Shown here piece after piece: positions 1-8,139 of a stretch of DNA of 64,000 nt. Under the pieces are notes generated by a model. That model searched no databases and was not told where the DNA came from. It worked only from the letters and a program-made list of their open reading frames with translations. Position 1 is the first letter of the stretch. Each line of letters opens with the position of its first letter. Location of the stretch: positions 124,001-188,000 of the forward strand of contig NZ_JADOUY010000001.1 of assembly GCF_015752285.1 (NCBI RefSeq), in the 5' to 3' direction. The DNA comes from Mycetocola_A sp015752285. GTDB taxonomy: Bacteria; Actinomycetota; Actinomycetes; Actinomycetales; Microbacteriaceae. The position numbers and the translations under genes were made by a program.

Positions 1-30
1 AACGATGCCCTTGTTTCTGTTTCGGTGTGA
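1..30 (+). CDS. possible 3' end of an upstream gene (partial)
   Basis: Frame 1 is open from the first base and ends at a TGA at 28-30 that overlaps the GTG at 27 as GTGA, followed by a second in-frame TGA. This is the usual overlap of co-transcribed genes, so an upstream gene may end here. Only nine residues are visible, so nothing can be said of its product and chance is possible. Confidence 0.25.
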   Translation, partial: NDALVSVSV

Positions 31-1022
31 TGACGATGCCCGCCTTTCTCGCAGTTGACGCCGGCGGCACGAGCACCCGTGCCGTGCTCGTCGAGCCGGA
101 CGGCACCTGTCTCGGCTACGGAGTCGCCGGTGGCGGCAACCCGATCTCGGCGGGGCCGGAGCGCGCGGCATCCGCTGTCGTCGCCGCCGTCCGGTCGGCG
201 GCGTCCGCTGCCAGGCGGTCCCCGAACGATGTCGGCGGCGGCATCCTCGCGATGGCTGGCTCTGGCGTGCACACAGACACCGCGTGGGTGTCGAACGCCC
301 TGACGGCCGCCGGGTTCGTCGGCGACATCGAACTGCGCTCCGACCTGCTGGCTACGTTCTTCGCCGGCACCTACGAGCCGGAGGGCTATGCCCTCGTCGC
401 CGGGACAGGGGCGGCAGGCATCCGGGTGAAGAACGGGGTCGTCGACCGTGCAGCGGACGGCCTCGGCTGGCTGCTCGCCGACGTCGGTTCGGGGTTCTGG
501 ATCGGCCATCGCGTCGTGCGTGAGGCCGTTGCCGCCCTCGACGGCCGGGCAAAGCCCACCGCTCTCACCACACTCCTGGTCGAGGCGCTCGAGCTCGAAA
601 CCGAGTCAGGCACCGACGCGGACGGCCGGCCAGGCGTGCTTCGCCTGGTGACGGATGCCGTCTACCGGATGCGACCTGTCGAACTCTCGCGATTCGCGCC
701 CCTCGCGTTCCGGGCGGCTGGGGATGATGCTGCCCGGGCGATCCTCACCGACGCGGCCGCAGCCCTCGCCCGCCTGTTCGGGGCGGTGGCGTCGCCCGAC
801 CTGACCGGCCCGCTCGTGCTCGGGGGAAGCATCCTCGCGCAGGAGAGCGTCGTGGCGGATGCCGTCGTGACGGCTGCCAGCGCATCCGGGCTCGTCTCAG
901 AGACCCGCCAGGTGCCCGACGGTGTCATCGGGGCCGCCGTGCTCACGCTGCGGTCTGCAGGAGTCGACGTCGATGCCGATGTGTTCGAGCGGATCCGGGA
1001 CTCGCTGGGCCGGCTGCGCTGA
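27..1022 (+). CDS. BadF/BadG-type ATPase, N-acetylglucosamine kinase-like sugar kinase
   Basis: 331 residues of the ASKHA (actin/hexokinase) fold. The phosphate-1 motif DAGGTST is at about 11-17, the phosphate-2 loop GTGAAG at about 126-131, and a DVGSGFWIG stretch at about 152-160 matches the GDEGSGYWIG signature of GlcNAc-kinase-like proteins. The protein should phosphorylate a sugar or amino sugar in the cytoplasm. Starts at GTG 27, ATG 30 and ATG 36 are all possible; GTG 27 would be coupled to an upstream stop, and no good Shine-Dalgarno is visible. It converges with the DUF6807 gene 25 bases downstream and probably serves the same sugar cluster, though that is inference. Actual substrate unknown. 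Confidence 0.85.
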   Translation: MMTMPAFLAVDAGGTSTRAVLVEPDGTCLGYGVAGGGNPISAGPERAASAVVAAVRSAASAARRSPNDVGGGILAMAGSGVHTDTAWVSNALTAAGFVGDIELRSDLLATFFAGTYEPEGYALVAGTGAAGIRVKNGVVDRAADGLGWLLADVGSGFWIGHRVVREAVAALDGRAKPTALTTLLVEALELETESGTDADGRPGVLRLVTDAVYRMRPVELSRFAPLAFRAAGDDAARAILTDAAAALARLFGAVASPDLTGPLVLGGSILAQESVVADAVVTAASASGLVSETRQVPDGVIGAAVLTLRSAGVDVDADVFERIRDSLGRLR

Positions 1023-1047
1023 CGCGGAGCGCCGGGCGTGCGTCCGC

Positions 1048-1950
1048 TCACGCGTCGGCGAACACCGCGGACACCTGGCCGGCATCGAGCCGCCCGTCTG
1101 CGATGAGCAGGCTCCAGCCCCAAGTCGCCGAGTCGTGGGCCGCAAGGAGCCATTCCTCGTGGAAGAACGGTGCAGCGCACAGCATCGGCGTCTCGGTGCG
1201 CACGAACCAGGGGGTCGGTGCGACCGGATTCGCCGGGCAAGCGGCCATCGCCACAGTGGCGGAATCGCGGGCGAGTGCGAGCCACGGCCCGGTCTGACCC
1301 ATCGGATCGCCACCGGGCCGTGGCGTCACAACGGTGGCGTCGGTGAACGCCCCGGCGCCACGCAAGAACAGTCCGCCGTACCCGGCGTTCACCCGGCCGG
1401 CGGTGGTCGGGCTCCCGAATCGCAGGATGCCGTCGGTGATGTTGGTCCAGACGGTAGAGACATCGAGGCGCCACGCCGCGCCAGCACCCGGAACCGGAAC
1501 GACCCGTGCCAGCAAGGTCCGTTCCTCGCTGAGGAACGATCGCCCGGTCGCCGTGCTCCAGCGCAGGTGCTCGCGCATACCCTGGTCCACTGCCGTGAAG
1601 GACTCGTGGACCTGGCTGCCGTTGTTGTCGAGCTGGACATAGCCCTCCGTCCCGGTGAAGGTCACGCCACCCCACACGTTCACCGGCAGCTCTTCACCCT
1701 CCACCGCGATGTTCGACACCGCAATCGAGAGCCCCCAGTGCCAGTCATGATCGGCCGGTCGGTAGTCGCTGACGACCGTGCCGCCGAGGGTGCGGATCGG
1801 GTGCAGGTACGGCCTGGGCGATTCGATCGCCGCGACATCCGGTGCAGTGACGTAGCTCGCGAGGTTCGTCTTCCCTGAGCTGATCGACAGGCCGCCTGGG
1901 GTCTCCTGCAGTCGCGGCGGGAGTGGATCGGTGCTCGCTTCACTGCCCAT
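1048..1950 (-). CDS. DUF6807 (PmoA-like) family protein
   Basis: 300 residues. The N-terminal region carries YLHPIRTLGGTVVSDYRP followed by PADHDWHWGL at about 65-74, the histidine-rich signature of the DUF6807 family (often misnamed methane oxygenase PmoA). These proteins recur in sugar-degradation clusters next to Gfo/Idh/MocA oxidoreductases; no reaction is established to my knowledge. No signal peptide is seen, so it is likely cytoplasmic. The ATG at 1950 is chosen because GGGAGG lies 7-8 bases upstream. It is divergent from the LacI gene, with a LacI-type operator at 1990-2005 in the shared region, so it is probably repressed by that regulator. Confidence 0.8.
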   Translation of the reverse strand: MGSEASTDPLPPRLQETPGGLSISSGKTNLASYVTAPDVAAIESPRPYLHPIRTLGGTVVSDYRPADHDWHWGLSIAVSNIAVEGEELPVNVWGGVTFTGTEGYVQLDNNGSQVHESFTAVDQGMREHLRWSTATGRSFLSEERTLLARVVPVPGAGAAWRLDVSTVWTNITDGILRFGSPTTAGRVNAGYGGLFLRGAGAFTDATVVTPRPGGDPMGQTGPWLALARDSATVAMAACPANPVAPTPWFVRTETPMLCAAPFFHEEWLLAAHDSATWGWSLLIADGRLDAGQVSAVFADA

Positions 1951-1989
1951 CGACGTGCCTCCCTGACGGTTGAGGCTCCCACGATAACA

Positions 1990-2005
1990 GGGAAAGCGTT
2001 CTCCC
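1990..2005. promoter_or_regulatory. LacI-family operator upstream of the DUF6807 gene
   Basis: GGGAAAGCGTTCTCCC is a near-perfect 16-base palindrome with the central CG typical of LacI-family operators. It lies between the divergent DUF6807 and lacI genes, just upstream of a TTATCG-like -10 box on the minus strand. A matching copy is at 3202-3217. Confidence 0.7.
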
Positions 2006-2106
2006 ACACCGGGCAGGCTCCTGCTCTCCCGCCGGCGGTCGTGGCACAATGGCATCGACCTCGCCCCGGCACGATGCCGTGCACGTCTGGCCCGAACGGG
2101 AGACCC

Positions 2107-3138
2107 ATGGATCAGCCCCCTCGCACCTCCCCTGTCACACTGCACGACGTCGCCCGCGAGGCCGGCGTGTCGCTTGCGACGGCGTCCCGAGCGCTGAACG
2201 GGAGCGAACGCAAGGTCAACGAGGCGTACCGGGAAAAGGTGCTCGCGGCGGCCGCCCGGCTCAATTACACCCCCAACCTCTCGGCCCAGGCCGTCGCGAA
2301 AGGCGCAACGAACACCGTCGCCCTGCTCGTCGCCGACATCGCCGACCCCTACTTCTCGTCGATCGCCGCCGGCGTGATCCGGGCATCCGAGCAATCGGGT
2401 CTCGTGGTGACCATGGCGGTGACCGGCCGGAGCCCCGACCGCGAACTCGAACTCGTCCGCGCCCTCCGCGGGCAACGACCGCGGGTGATGATCCTGGCCG
2501 GATCACGCTCGAGCGCGAGCGACGGCGAGCAGGCCCTCATCACCGAACTCACCGCGTTCGAGCAGAACGGTGGACGGGTGGTGTTCATCAGCCAGAACGA
2601 ACTCCCCTTCCGCACCGTCGTGATCGACAACACCGATGGCGCCCGGATGCTGGCGACGCGCCTCGTCGAGCTCGGCTACCGCCGGTTCGCGGCGATCACC
2701 GGCGCCGATGACCTCCTCACCTCGCGCGACCGCCTCGCCGGCTTCGCTGCAGGACTCGCCGAACACGATCTCAGCATCCGTCCCGACCACATCGTGCGTT
2801 CCGAGTTCACCAGGGACGGCGGCTTCTCCGGGGCGGTCCAGCTGATCGAGCAGGGGCTCGACGACATCGACCTCGTCTTCGCGGCGAGCGATGTCATGGC
2901 CGTCGGCGCCCTGTCGGCATTCAGGGAGGCCGGGGTGGTTCCCGGCGATGCGATCGCGATCGCCGGCTTCGACGACATCCCCACCGTCCGAGACATCACG
3001 CCGCCGCTCACCACCGTGCGGATCCCGCTCGAGGAGATCGGGGCGCAGGCACTCGCCCTGGCCATCGGCGAGGACACGGATGCCGCCGTCACGATCGGCA
3101 GCACGGTCGTCGTCCGCGAAAGCACGCCGCCCCGCTGA
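2107..3138 (+). CDS. LacI-family transcriptional regulator of the DUF993 sugar cluster
   Basis: 343 residues. The N-terminal helix-turn-helix (VTLHDVAREAGVSLATASRA, about 10-29) and hinge are followed by a periplasmic-binding-protein-like effector domain (VALLVADIADPYFSSI onward) ending with the usual PPLTTVRIPLEEIG and VVRESTPPR. ATG 2107 is preceded by GGGAG; in-frame codons further upstream would add a non-conserved tail. It sits between the DUF6807 gene and the oxidoreductase operon, and both are preceded by the same operator type, so it most likely represses both and is released by the substrate or a catabolite. Confidence 0.92.
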   Translation: MDQPPRTSPVTLHDVAREAGVSLATASRALNGSERKVNEAYREKVLAAAARLNYTPNLSAQAVAKGATNTVALLVADIADPYFSSIAAGVIRASEQSGLVVTMAVTGRSPDRELELVRALRGQRPRVMILAGSRSSASDGEQALITELTAFEQNGGRVVFISQNELPFRTVVIDNTDGARMLATRLVELGYRRFAAITGADDLLTSRDRLAGFAAGLAEHDLSIRPDHIVRSEFTRDGGFSGAVQLIEQGLDDIDLVFAASDVMAVGALSAFREAGVVPGDAIAIAGFDDIPTVRDITPPLTTVRIPLEEIGAQALALAIGEDTDAAVTIGSTVVVRESTPPR

Positions 3139-3166
3139 CCGGGCGGGCGCGACCAGCCCCGCCCGG
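3139..3166 (+). terminator. GC-rich hairpin after lacI
   Basis: CCGGGCGGG (3139-3147) pairs with CCCGCCCGG (3158-3166) directly after the lacI stop codon. There is no T-run, so this is either a T-less actinobacterial terminator or only a 3'-end stabiliser. Confidence 0.4.
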
Positions 3167-3170
3167 CCAC

Positions 3171-3217
3171 TTGCCGGAAAGCGCCGTTCTGTCCTACACT
3201 CGGGTAAACGCTTTCCC
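3171..3217 (+). promoter_or_regulatory. promoter and LacI operator of the oxidoreductase-DUF993 operon
   Basis: TTGCCG (3171-3176), an 18-base spacer and TACACT (3195-3200) form a plausible sigma-A promoter. The palindrome GGGTAAACGCTTTCCC at 3202-3217 lies on the expected start point. Its reverse complement matches the operator at 1990-2005 in 14 of 16 positions, which supports control by the LacI protein encoded at 2107-3138. Confidence 0.7.
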
Positions 3218-3261
3218 GGCTGTCGCCGACGGTCGGGACCACCTCGAGGAGAGAGCACAAC

Positions 3262-4425
3262 GTGTCAGAGTCGACCATCGGAATCATCATGAACGGCGTC
3301 TCGGGACGCATGGGCTACCGTCAGCACCTGCTGCGCTCGATCCTCGCCATCCGCGAGCAGGGAGGCGTGCTCCGCGCCGACGGTACGCGCGTTCAGGTGG
3401 AGCCGATCCTCGTCGGTCGCAACGAGCAGAAACTCAAGGACCTCGCCGAGAAGCACGGCATCGCCCACTACACCACCAATCTCGACGAAGCGCTCGCCGA
3501 CGACCGGTGGCAGATCTACGCCGACTTCCTCGTCACGCAGGCGCGAGCATCCGCCATCAGGAAGGCCATCGCAGCCGGCAAGGCGATCTACACCGAGAAG
3601 CCGACGGCTGAAAGCTTCGAGGAAGCCCTCGAACTCGCCCGCCTCGCCGATGAGGCCGGCGTCAAGAACGGCGTCGTACACGACAAGCTCTACCTCCCCG
3701 GCCTGCAGAAGCTCAAGCGCCTCATCGACTCGGGCTTCTTCGGACGCATCCTGTCTGTGCGCGGCGAATTCGGCTACTGGGTGTTCGAGGGTGACTGGCA
3801 GGACGCCCAGCGCCCCAGCTGGAACTACCGCAAGGAAGACGGCGGCGGCATCATCGTCGACATGTTCCCGCACTGGAACTACGTTCTCGAGAACCTGTTC
3901 GGTCGCGTCGAGAGCGTCTACGCCCGGGCGGTCACCCACATCCCCACCCGGGTCGACGAGCGGGGCGACAGCTACGAGGCCACCGCAGACGACGCCGCAT
4001 ATGCCGTCTTCGAACTCGAGGGCGGCATCATCGCCCAGCTCAACTCCAGCTGGACGGTGCGGGTCAACCGTGACGAACTCGTCGAGTTCCAGGTGGACGG
4101 CACCCACGGCAGCGCCGTCGTCGGTCTCTTCGGCTGCAAGATCCAGCCGCGAACGGCAACGCCGAAGCCGGTCTGGAACCCCGACCTCGCCGAAACCCAC
4201 GACTACGACACCGACTGGCTCGAGGTTCCGACCAACGACGTCTTCCAGAACGGGTTCAAGACACAGTGGGAGGAGTTCATCCTCCACGTCGTCGACGACG
4301 CCCCCAACCCGTTCGACTTCCTCGCCGGCGCACGCGGCGTTCAGCTCGCCGAACAGGGGCTGAAGAGCTCCGAGACCGGCACCCGCATCGCCCTCGCCCC
4401 GGTCAGCATCCCGGTCCCCGCATGA
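3262..4425 (+). CDS. Gfo/Idh/MocA-family NAD(P)-dependent oxidoreductase
   Basis: 387 residues. An N-terminal Rossmann domain (GIIMNGVSGRMGYRQ, about 7-21) is followed by the family EKP motif (112-114 in YTEKPTAES) and the C-terminal beta-sheet substrate domain, with GGGIIVDMFPHW around 194-205. Members oxidise or reduce hydroxyls of sugars, inositols and glycosides. GTG 3262 is preceded by GAGGAGAG at a proper distance. It is the first gene of an operon with the DUF993 gene (ATGA overlap) and a TIM-barrel isomerase (ATGA overlap), behind a LacI-controlled promoter. The combination suggests oxidation of a sugar or glycoside, then isomerisation or aldol cleavage; the substrate cannot be read from sequence. 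Confidence 0.9.
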   Translation: MSESTIGIIMNGVSGRMGYRQHLLRSILAIREQGGVLRADGTRVQVEPILVGRNEQKLKDLAEKHGIAHYTTNLDEALADDRWQIYADFLVTQARASAIRKAIAAGKAIYTEKPTAESFEEALELARLADEAGVKNGVVHDKLYLPGLQKLKRLIDSGFFGRILSVRGEFGYWVFEGDWQDAQRPSWNYRKEDGGGIIVDMFPHWNYVLENLFGRVESVYARAVTHIPTRVDERGDSYEATADDAAYAVFELEGGIIAQLNSSWTVRVNRDELVEFQVDGTHGSAVVGLFGCKIQPRTATPKPVWNPDLAETHDYDTDWLEVPTNDVFQNGFKTQWEEFILHVVDDAPNPFDFLAGARGVQLAEQGLKSSETGTRIALAPVSIPVPA

Positions 4426-5582
4426 CCGAGCTCGCCCTTCTCGCCGCCGACGGCTCGGTGAGCACGACGGAACTCGCTCCAGCACCGGCGTTCGAGAAAC
4501 CCCGGCAGCCGCTCCGGTCCCGCGTCGCGTACGCCGCAGCGCACGTCATCCCGAAGACCTTCGCAGACAACACGCCCGGCAGGCCCGCAGACATCGACTG
4601 GGATGCGACGCTCGCATTCAGGCACCACGTCTGGTCGTGGGGGCTCGGTGTCGCCGACGCCATGGACACTGCACAGCGCAACATGGGACTCGACACCGCG
4701 GCAACGCGCGAGCTCATCACCCGCAGCGCGGCCGAAGCCCGGACGGTCGACGGCGCACTCGTCGTCGGCGTCAACACCGACCATGTCGCCGACGAGGTCA
4801 TCACTCTCGACGCCGTCATCGACGCGTACAAGGAACAGCTGCATTTCACCGAGGATGCCGGTGCCGGCGTCGTTCTGATGGCCAGCAGACATCTCGCTCG
4901 GGCCGCGACGAACGCCGACGACTATCTCCGCGTCTACCGGGAGGTTCTCGCTGCCGCGACGACACCGGTGACCCTGCACTGGCTCGGCGAAGCGTTCGAC
5001 CCGGTACTGGCCGGATACTTCGGCTCGACCGATTTCGAGAAGTCGTCTGCCACGGTTCTCGAGATCATCCGTGAAAACGCCGACAGCATCCGCGGAATCA
5101 AAATGAGCCTCCTGGATGCGTCGCACGAGGTCTCCGTGCGATCGCGCCTGCCCGAGTCGGCGACGTTGTTCACCGGAGACGATTTCAACTACGTCGACCT
5201 CATCGCCGGAGACGACACTGCCCACTCCGACGCATTGCTCGGCGCCTTCGCGGCCGTCACCCCCAACGCATCGGCTGCCGTTCAGGCGCTCGACGCCGGT
5301 GATGTCACGCGCTACCGTCGGATTCTCGGCCCGACCGAGGCGTTGTCGCGTCAGATCTTCGCGGCACCGACGTTCTACTACAAGACGGGCATCGCCTTTC
5401 TCGCCTGGCTCAACGGTCACCAGCAAGCGTTCAGCATGGTCGGGGGACTGCATTCCGCGAGGAGCCTGCCGCATCTCTCCGAGATCGTCCGGCTCGCGAA
5501 CGAGGCCGGTGCCCTCGAACGGCCCGAGCTCGCCGCCGCCCGCTGGCACGGCCAGCTCGCCCTGAACGGAATCCGCGCATGA
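4422..5582 (+). CDS. DUF993 family, dihydrodipicolinate synthase/aldolase-like protein
   Basis: 386 residues, a DUF993 protein related to the DapA/NAL class I aldolase TIM barrels. A lysine in RGIKMSLLD (Lys about 227) sits where the Schiff-base lysine of DapA-type enzymes lies (inference from motif context), and the barrel is continued by TLFTGDDFNYVDLI. The ATG at 4422 overlaps the previous stop as ATGA, and the stop overlaps the next start in the same way, so three genes are translationally coupled. It probably cleaves or dehydrates a keto-sugar produced by the neighbouring oxidoreductase; no characterised reaction is known to me. Confidence 0.85.
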   Translation: MTELALLAADGSVSTTELAPAPAFEKPRQPLRSRVAYAAAHVIPKTFADNTPGRPADIDWDATLAFRHHVWSWGLGVADAMDTAQRNMGLDTAATRELITRSAAEARTVDGALVVGVNTDHVADEVITLDAVIDAYKEQLHFTEDAGAGVVLMASRHLARAATNADDYLRVYREVLAAATTPVTLHWLGEAFDPVLAGYFGSTDFEKSSATVLEIIRENADSIRGIKMSLLDASHEVSVRSRLPESATLFTGDDFNYVDLIAGDDTAHSDALLGAFAAVTPNASAAVQALDAGDVTRYRRILGPTEALSRQIFAAPTFYYKTGIAFLAWLNGHQQAFSMVGGLHSARSLPHLSEIVRLANEAGALERPELAAARWHGQLALNGIRA

Positions 5583-6433
5583 CCCATCCCCTCCTGTCGC
5601 TCAACCAAGCGACGATCAAGTACGCACCACTGGCCGACGCCCTCCGCGTCACCGCCGATGCGGGGTACACGAGCATCGGCCTCTGGCGTGAACCAGTGGC
5701 CGAAGTGGGCCTCGCTGCCAGCGTGAAGCTCGTCGAGGATTCCGGCCTGCGCGTGTCGAGCATGTGCCGCGGAGGCTTCTTCACCCTGGCAGAGGGCGCC
5801 GAACGACGCGCGGCCATCGACGACAACCGGCGGGCCATCGACGAGACCGCAGCCCTCGGGGCTCCCGCACTCGTGCTGGTCGCCGGGGGCATTCCCGCCG
5901 GCTCGCGCGACCTCATCGGTGCGCGATCGCGGGTGACGGATGCTCTCGGGGAACTCTCCGACTACGCGCTGGAAGCAGGGGTGACGCTCGCGATCGAGCC
6001 GCTGCATCCGATGTACGTGTCAGACCGCGCGGTGGTGTCGACCCTCGGCCAGGCCCTCGACATCGCCGAGCAGTTCCCCGCCGAGGCCGTCGGCGTCGTC
6101 GTCGACACCTTCCACGTCTGGTGGGATCCGCAGGTGCTCGACCAGATCGCACGGGCGGGGGCGAGCGGGCGGATCGCCAGCTATCAGGTCTGTGACTGGG
6201 CGACGCCGCTCGCAGCCGATGTGCTCCTCTCCCGCCACTATCCTGGCGACGGCGTGATCGACTTCGCATCGCTCACCACTGCTGTGGTCGCCTCCGGGTA
6301 TGCGGGAGACATCGAGGTGGAAATCTTCAACCAGGAGATCTGGGACGCGTCCTGGCCGGAGGTGGCGGGCCGCACGGCATCCGCGTTCGACGCCGTCGTC
6401 TCCCCGTACCTCTCAGGCGTCGGCGTTCTCTGA
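5579..6433 (+). CDS. sugar phosphate isomerase/epimerase family TIM-barrel protein
   Basis: 284 residues of the xylose-isomerase-like (AP endonuclease family 2) TIM barrel. The order LAIEPLHP (about 140), VVDTFHVWWD (about 176) and HYPGDGVID (about 220), then IEVEIFN near the end, gives the Glu, Asp, His and Glu that usually bind the divalent metal. The ATG at 5579 overlaps the DUF993 stop by four bases. It is the last gene of the coupled trio and likely isomerises or epimerises a keto-sugar or a derivative in the cytoplasm. Confidence 0.88.
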   Translation: MTHPLLSLNQATIKYAPLADALRVTADAGYTSIGLWREPVAEVGLAASVKLVEDSGLRVSSMCRGGFFTLAEGAERRAAIDDNRRAIDETAALGAPALVLVAGGIPAGSRDLIGARSRVTDALGELSDYALEAGVTLAIEPLHPMYVSDRAVVSTLGQALDIAEQFPAEAVGVVVDTFHVWWDPQVLDQIARAGASGRIASYQVCDWATPLAADVLLSRHYPGDGVIDFASLTTAVVASGYAGDIEVEIFNQEIWDASWPEVAGRTASAFDAVVSPYLSGVGVL

Positions 6434-6463
6434 TCGGCCCTTCCGGGACGAACCGACCGTGCA

Positions 6464-6469
6464 TACGCT
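6464..6469 (+). promoter_or_regulatory. -10 box for a predicted leaderless transcript
   Basis: TACGCT ends six bases before the ATG at 6476, with no Shine-Dalgarno in between, so transcription would start at the start codon. This implies a transcription unit separate from the gene ending at 6433. Confidence 0.45.
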
Positions 6470-6475
6470 GGAACC

Positions 6476-7243
6476 ATGACGACGCGCTCGACGGCATCCA
6501 TCCGGGCCGGGCTCTGCTCGGTGACGTTCCGAGACCTCAGCGTCGAAAAGGTGATCGCGCACGCCGTCGGGGCCGGTCTCCAGTCGATCGAGTGGGGCAC
6601 CGATGTCCACGTTCCGCCAGGGGACCTCGAGCGGGCGAGGCGGGTCGGCGAACGAACCCGCGAGGCCGGCCTGGCCGTGGCGTCGCTCGGTTCGTACTTC
6701 CGGTGCACCCCTGACGACGACATCGACGAGACCCTCGCCGTGGCATCCGCTCTCGGCGCCCCGCGGGTCCGGGTCTGGGCGGGGCGCAACGGATCAGGCA
6801 GCGTGTCGGCGGCGGAACGCGCGGAGACGACGGCGATCCTCCGCGAGAGCGCGCTGCGTGCCGAGGACTACGGAGTCGAGCTCGCCCTCGAGTTCCATGG
6901 CGGGACCCTCACCGACAGCGGCGCATCCGCTCGACGTCTGCTGGAGGAGACGGCATCCGCCAACGTCAGTTCGTACTGGCAGCCGACGAAAGGACTCGAC
7001 GACGAGCGGGCTCTCGCTGAACTCGAGGCCGTCGCGCCGTGGGTGTCGACGGTGCACGTGTTCTCGTGGTGGCCGGATTCCGAACCGCTGCCGCTGGCCG
7101 GCCGGGCCGAGCTGTGGCAGCGGGTGCTGACCTCTCTGCGCGCGATTCCGGGGGTGACGGATGCCCTGCTCGAGTTCGTCCCCGGCGACGACCCGGCCGT
7201 GCTGCCACGCGAGGCGGAGACGCTGCGCCGCTGGCTCGCCTGA
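6476..7243 (+). CDS. second sugar phosphate isomerase/epimerase-like TIM-barrel protein
   Basis: 255 residues of the same xylose-isomerase-like superfamily but only distantly similar to the gene at 5579. Visible metal-ligand positions are ELALEFHGGTLTD (about 138-150), SSYWQPTKGL, VHVFSWWP and ALLEFVPGD near the end. The tryptophan-rich strand STVHVFSWWPD is distinctive. It lies 42 bases after the previous gene, with its own -10 box and no Shine-Dalgarno. It may serve the same pathway as the DUF993 operon; substrate unknown. Confidence 0.82.
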   Translation: MTTRSTASIRAGLCSVTFRDLSVEKVIAHAVGAGLQSIEWGTDVHVPPGDLERARRVGERTREAGLAVASLGSYFRCTPDDDIDETLAVASALGAPRVRVWAGRNGSGSVSAAERAETTAILRESALRAEDYGVELALEFHGGTLTDSGASARRLLEETASANVSSYWQPTKGLDDERALAELEAVAPWVSTVHVFSWWPDSEPLPLAGRAELWQRVLTSLRAIPGVTDALLEFVPGDDPAVLPREAETLRRWLA

Positions 7244-7395
7244 CCGGCGGGCAGGCACTCATCCCTTCCGAACCCGCTCACCGGGTACGCACATGAGCAG
7301 GGCAGGAACACCGGAGTACGCGGCGTGAGGGCGCGCCGCAGGGTGCCGCCGGATCCGACGTCGATGTACCCCTATCGGAGAGGCGGTGCGAGGAC

Positions 7396-7401
7396 TAACA
7401 T
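7396..7401 (+). promoter_or_regulatory. -10 box for a predicted leaderless transcript
   Basis: TAACAT ends seven bases before the ATG at 7409 and no Shine-Dalgarno is present. A leaderless mRNA is predicted, which also supports this start over upstream in-frame codons. Confidence 0.5.
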
Positions 7402-7408
7402 CCTGCCC

Positions 7409-8026
7409 ATGAGGCCCACGGTGGTCGTAGCGTGTCTCGCGATGGCGGTTGCCGTCGCGGGCTGCACACCCACTGCGCCCACACCGAGTCCGGGCTCCGG
7501 TTCATCGGAATCCGCAACTCCCTCTGCGACGGCGACACCCACCCCAACGGTTGAACCCCTCACCATCGTCGAATGCGAGACGCTGCTGCCGATCGCGCAG
7601 GCACGGGCTCTCTTCTCCGACGCCACCGAGTTCCTCGGCGAGCGATCGCCCACCGAATCCAGCGGATGGTTCCCGGTCGCCGAGATCGACAGCACGCTCG
7701 CCGCAGCGAGCCAGGCGCGCGCCTGCGCGTGGGGGGTGCCGAACTCCGACGGCGTGTTCACGATCCACGCGGTCGAGGTGACGGCGACGCAACGCGCCGA
7801 CCTCGAGTCGGCCCTGGTCGGTGCGGGGTTCTCGAGCGTGACGACGGGCACCGTCACCGGCTACGAGATGACCGGCGAGAACGAGGTGTCGACGACAGCT
7901 GCCACCCATCTGTTCACCGGCGCGGTGTGGATCATGTCCAACGCGACCGCGCTCACCACGACAGGGCCGGCAGCGGCCTCCGCCCTCGACGCCCTCCGCG
8001 CTGCCAATCCCACGCTCGGGCTCTAG
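7409..8026 (+). CDS. putative lipoprotein of unknown function
   Basis: 205 residues. A short hydrophobic signal peptide ends in the lipobox VAGC (Cys 19), followed by a Thr/Pro/Ser-rich linker (about 20-50) and a globular domain with a conserved-looking CETLLPIAQARALF and ACAWGVPNSDG. Two cysteines (CETLL and ACAW) could form a disulfide. This is the layout of small secreted actinobacterial lipoproteins of unknown role, exported and anchored to the outer face of the membrane. The start at 7409 is preferred because the signal peptide begins there. It converges with glycerate kinase. Confidence 0.75.
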   Translation: MRPTVVVACLAMAVAVAGCTPTAPTPSPGSGSSESATPSATATPTPTVEPLTIVECETLLPIAQARALFSDATEFLGERSPTESSGWFPVAEIDSTLAAASQARACAWGVPNSDGVFTIHAVEVTATQRADLESALVGAGFSSVTTGTVTGYEMTGENEVSTTAATHLFTGAVWIMSNATALTTTGPAAASALDALRAANPTLGL

Positions 8027-8139
8027 TCGAGGCAGACGACGCACTCGCGAGCGGATGCCGACGGCGCGACGGGCAGACGCACCCGGCGCACCACGTGAGT
8101 GCGTCCGGAACCCGTGAGGAGACCGTGCGCACGCCAGCG

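Noticed and set aside
662..1675. A minus-strand frame spanning the end of the kinase and the DUF6807 gene
   Set aside because: Arg-rich, no recognisable domain, and out of frame with the convincing DUF6807 protein that shares this strand.
3265..4485. A 406-codon open frame on the minus strand opposite the Gfo/Idh/MocA gene
   Set aside because: Repetitive Asp/Glu/Val composition, no domain, and full overlap with a well-supported gene.
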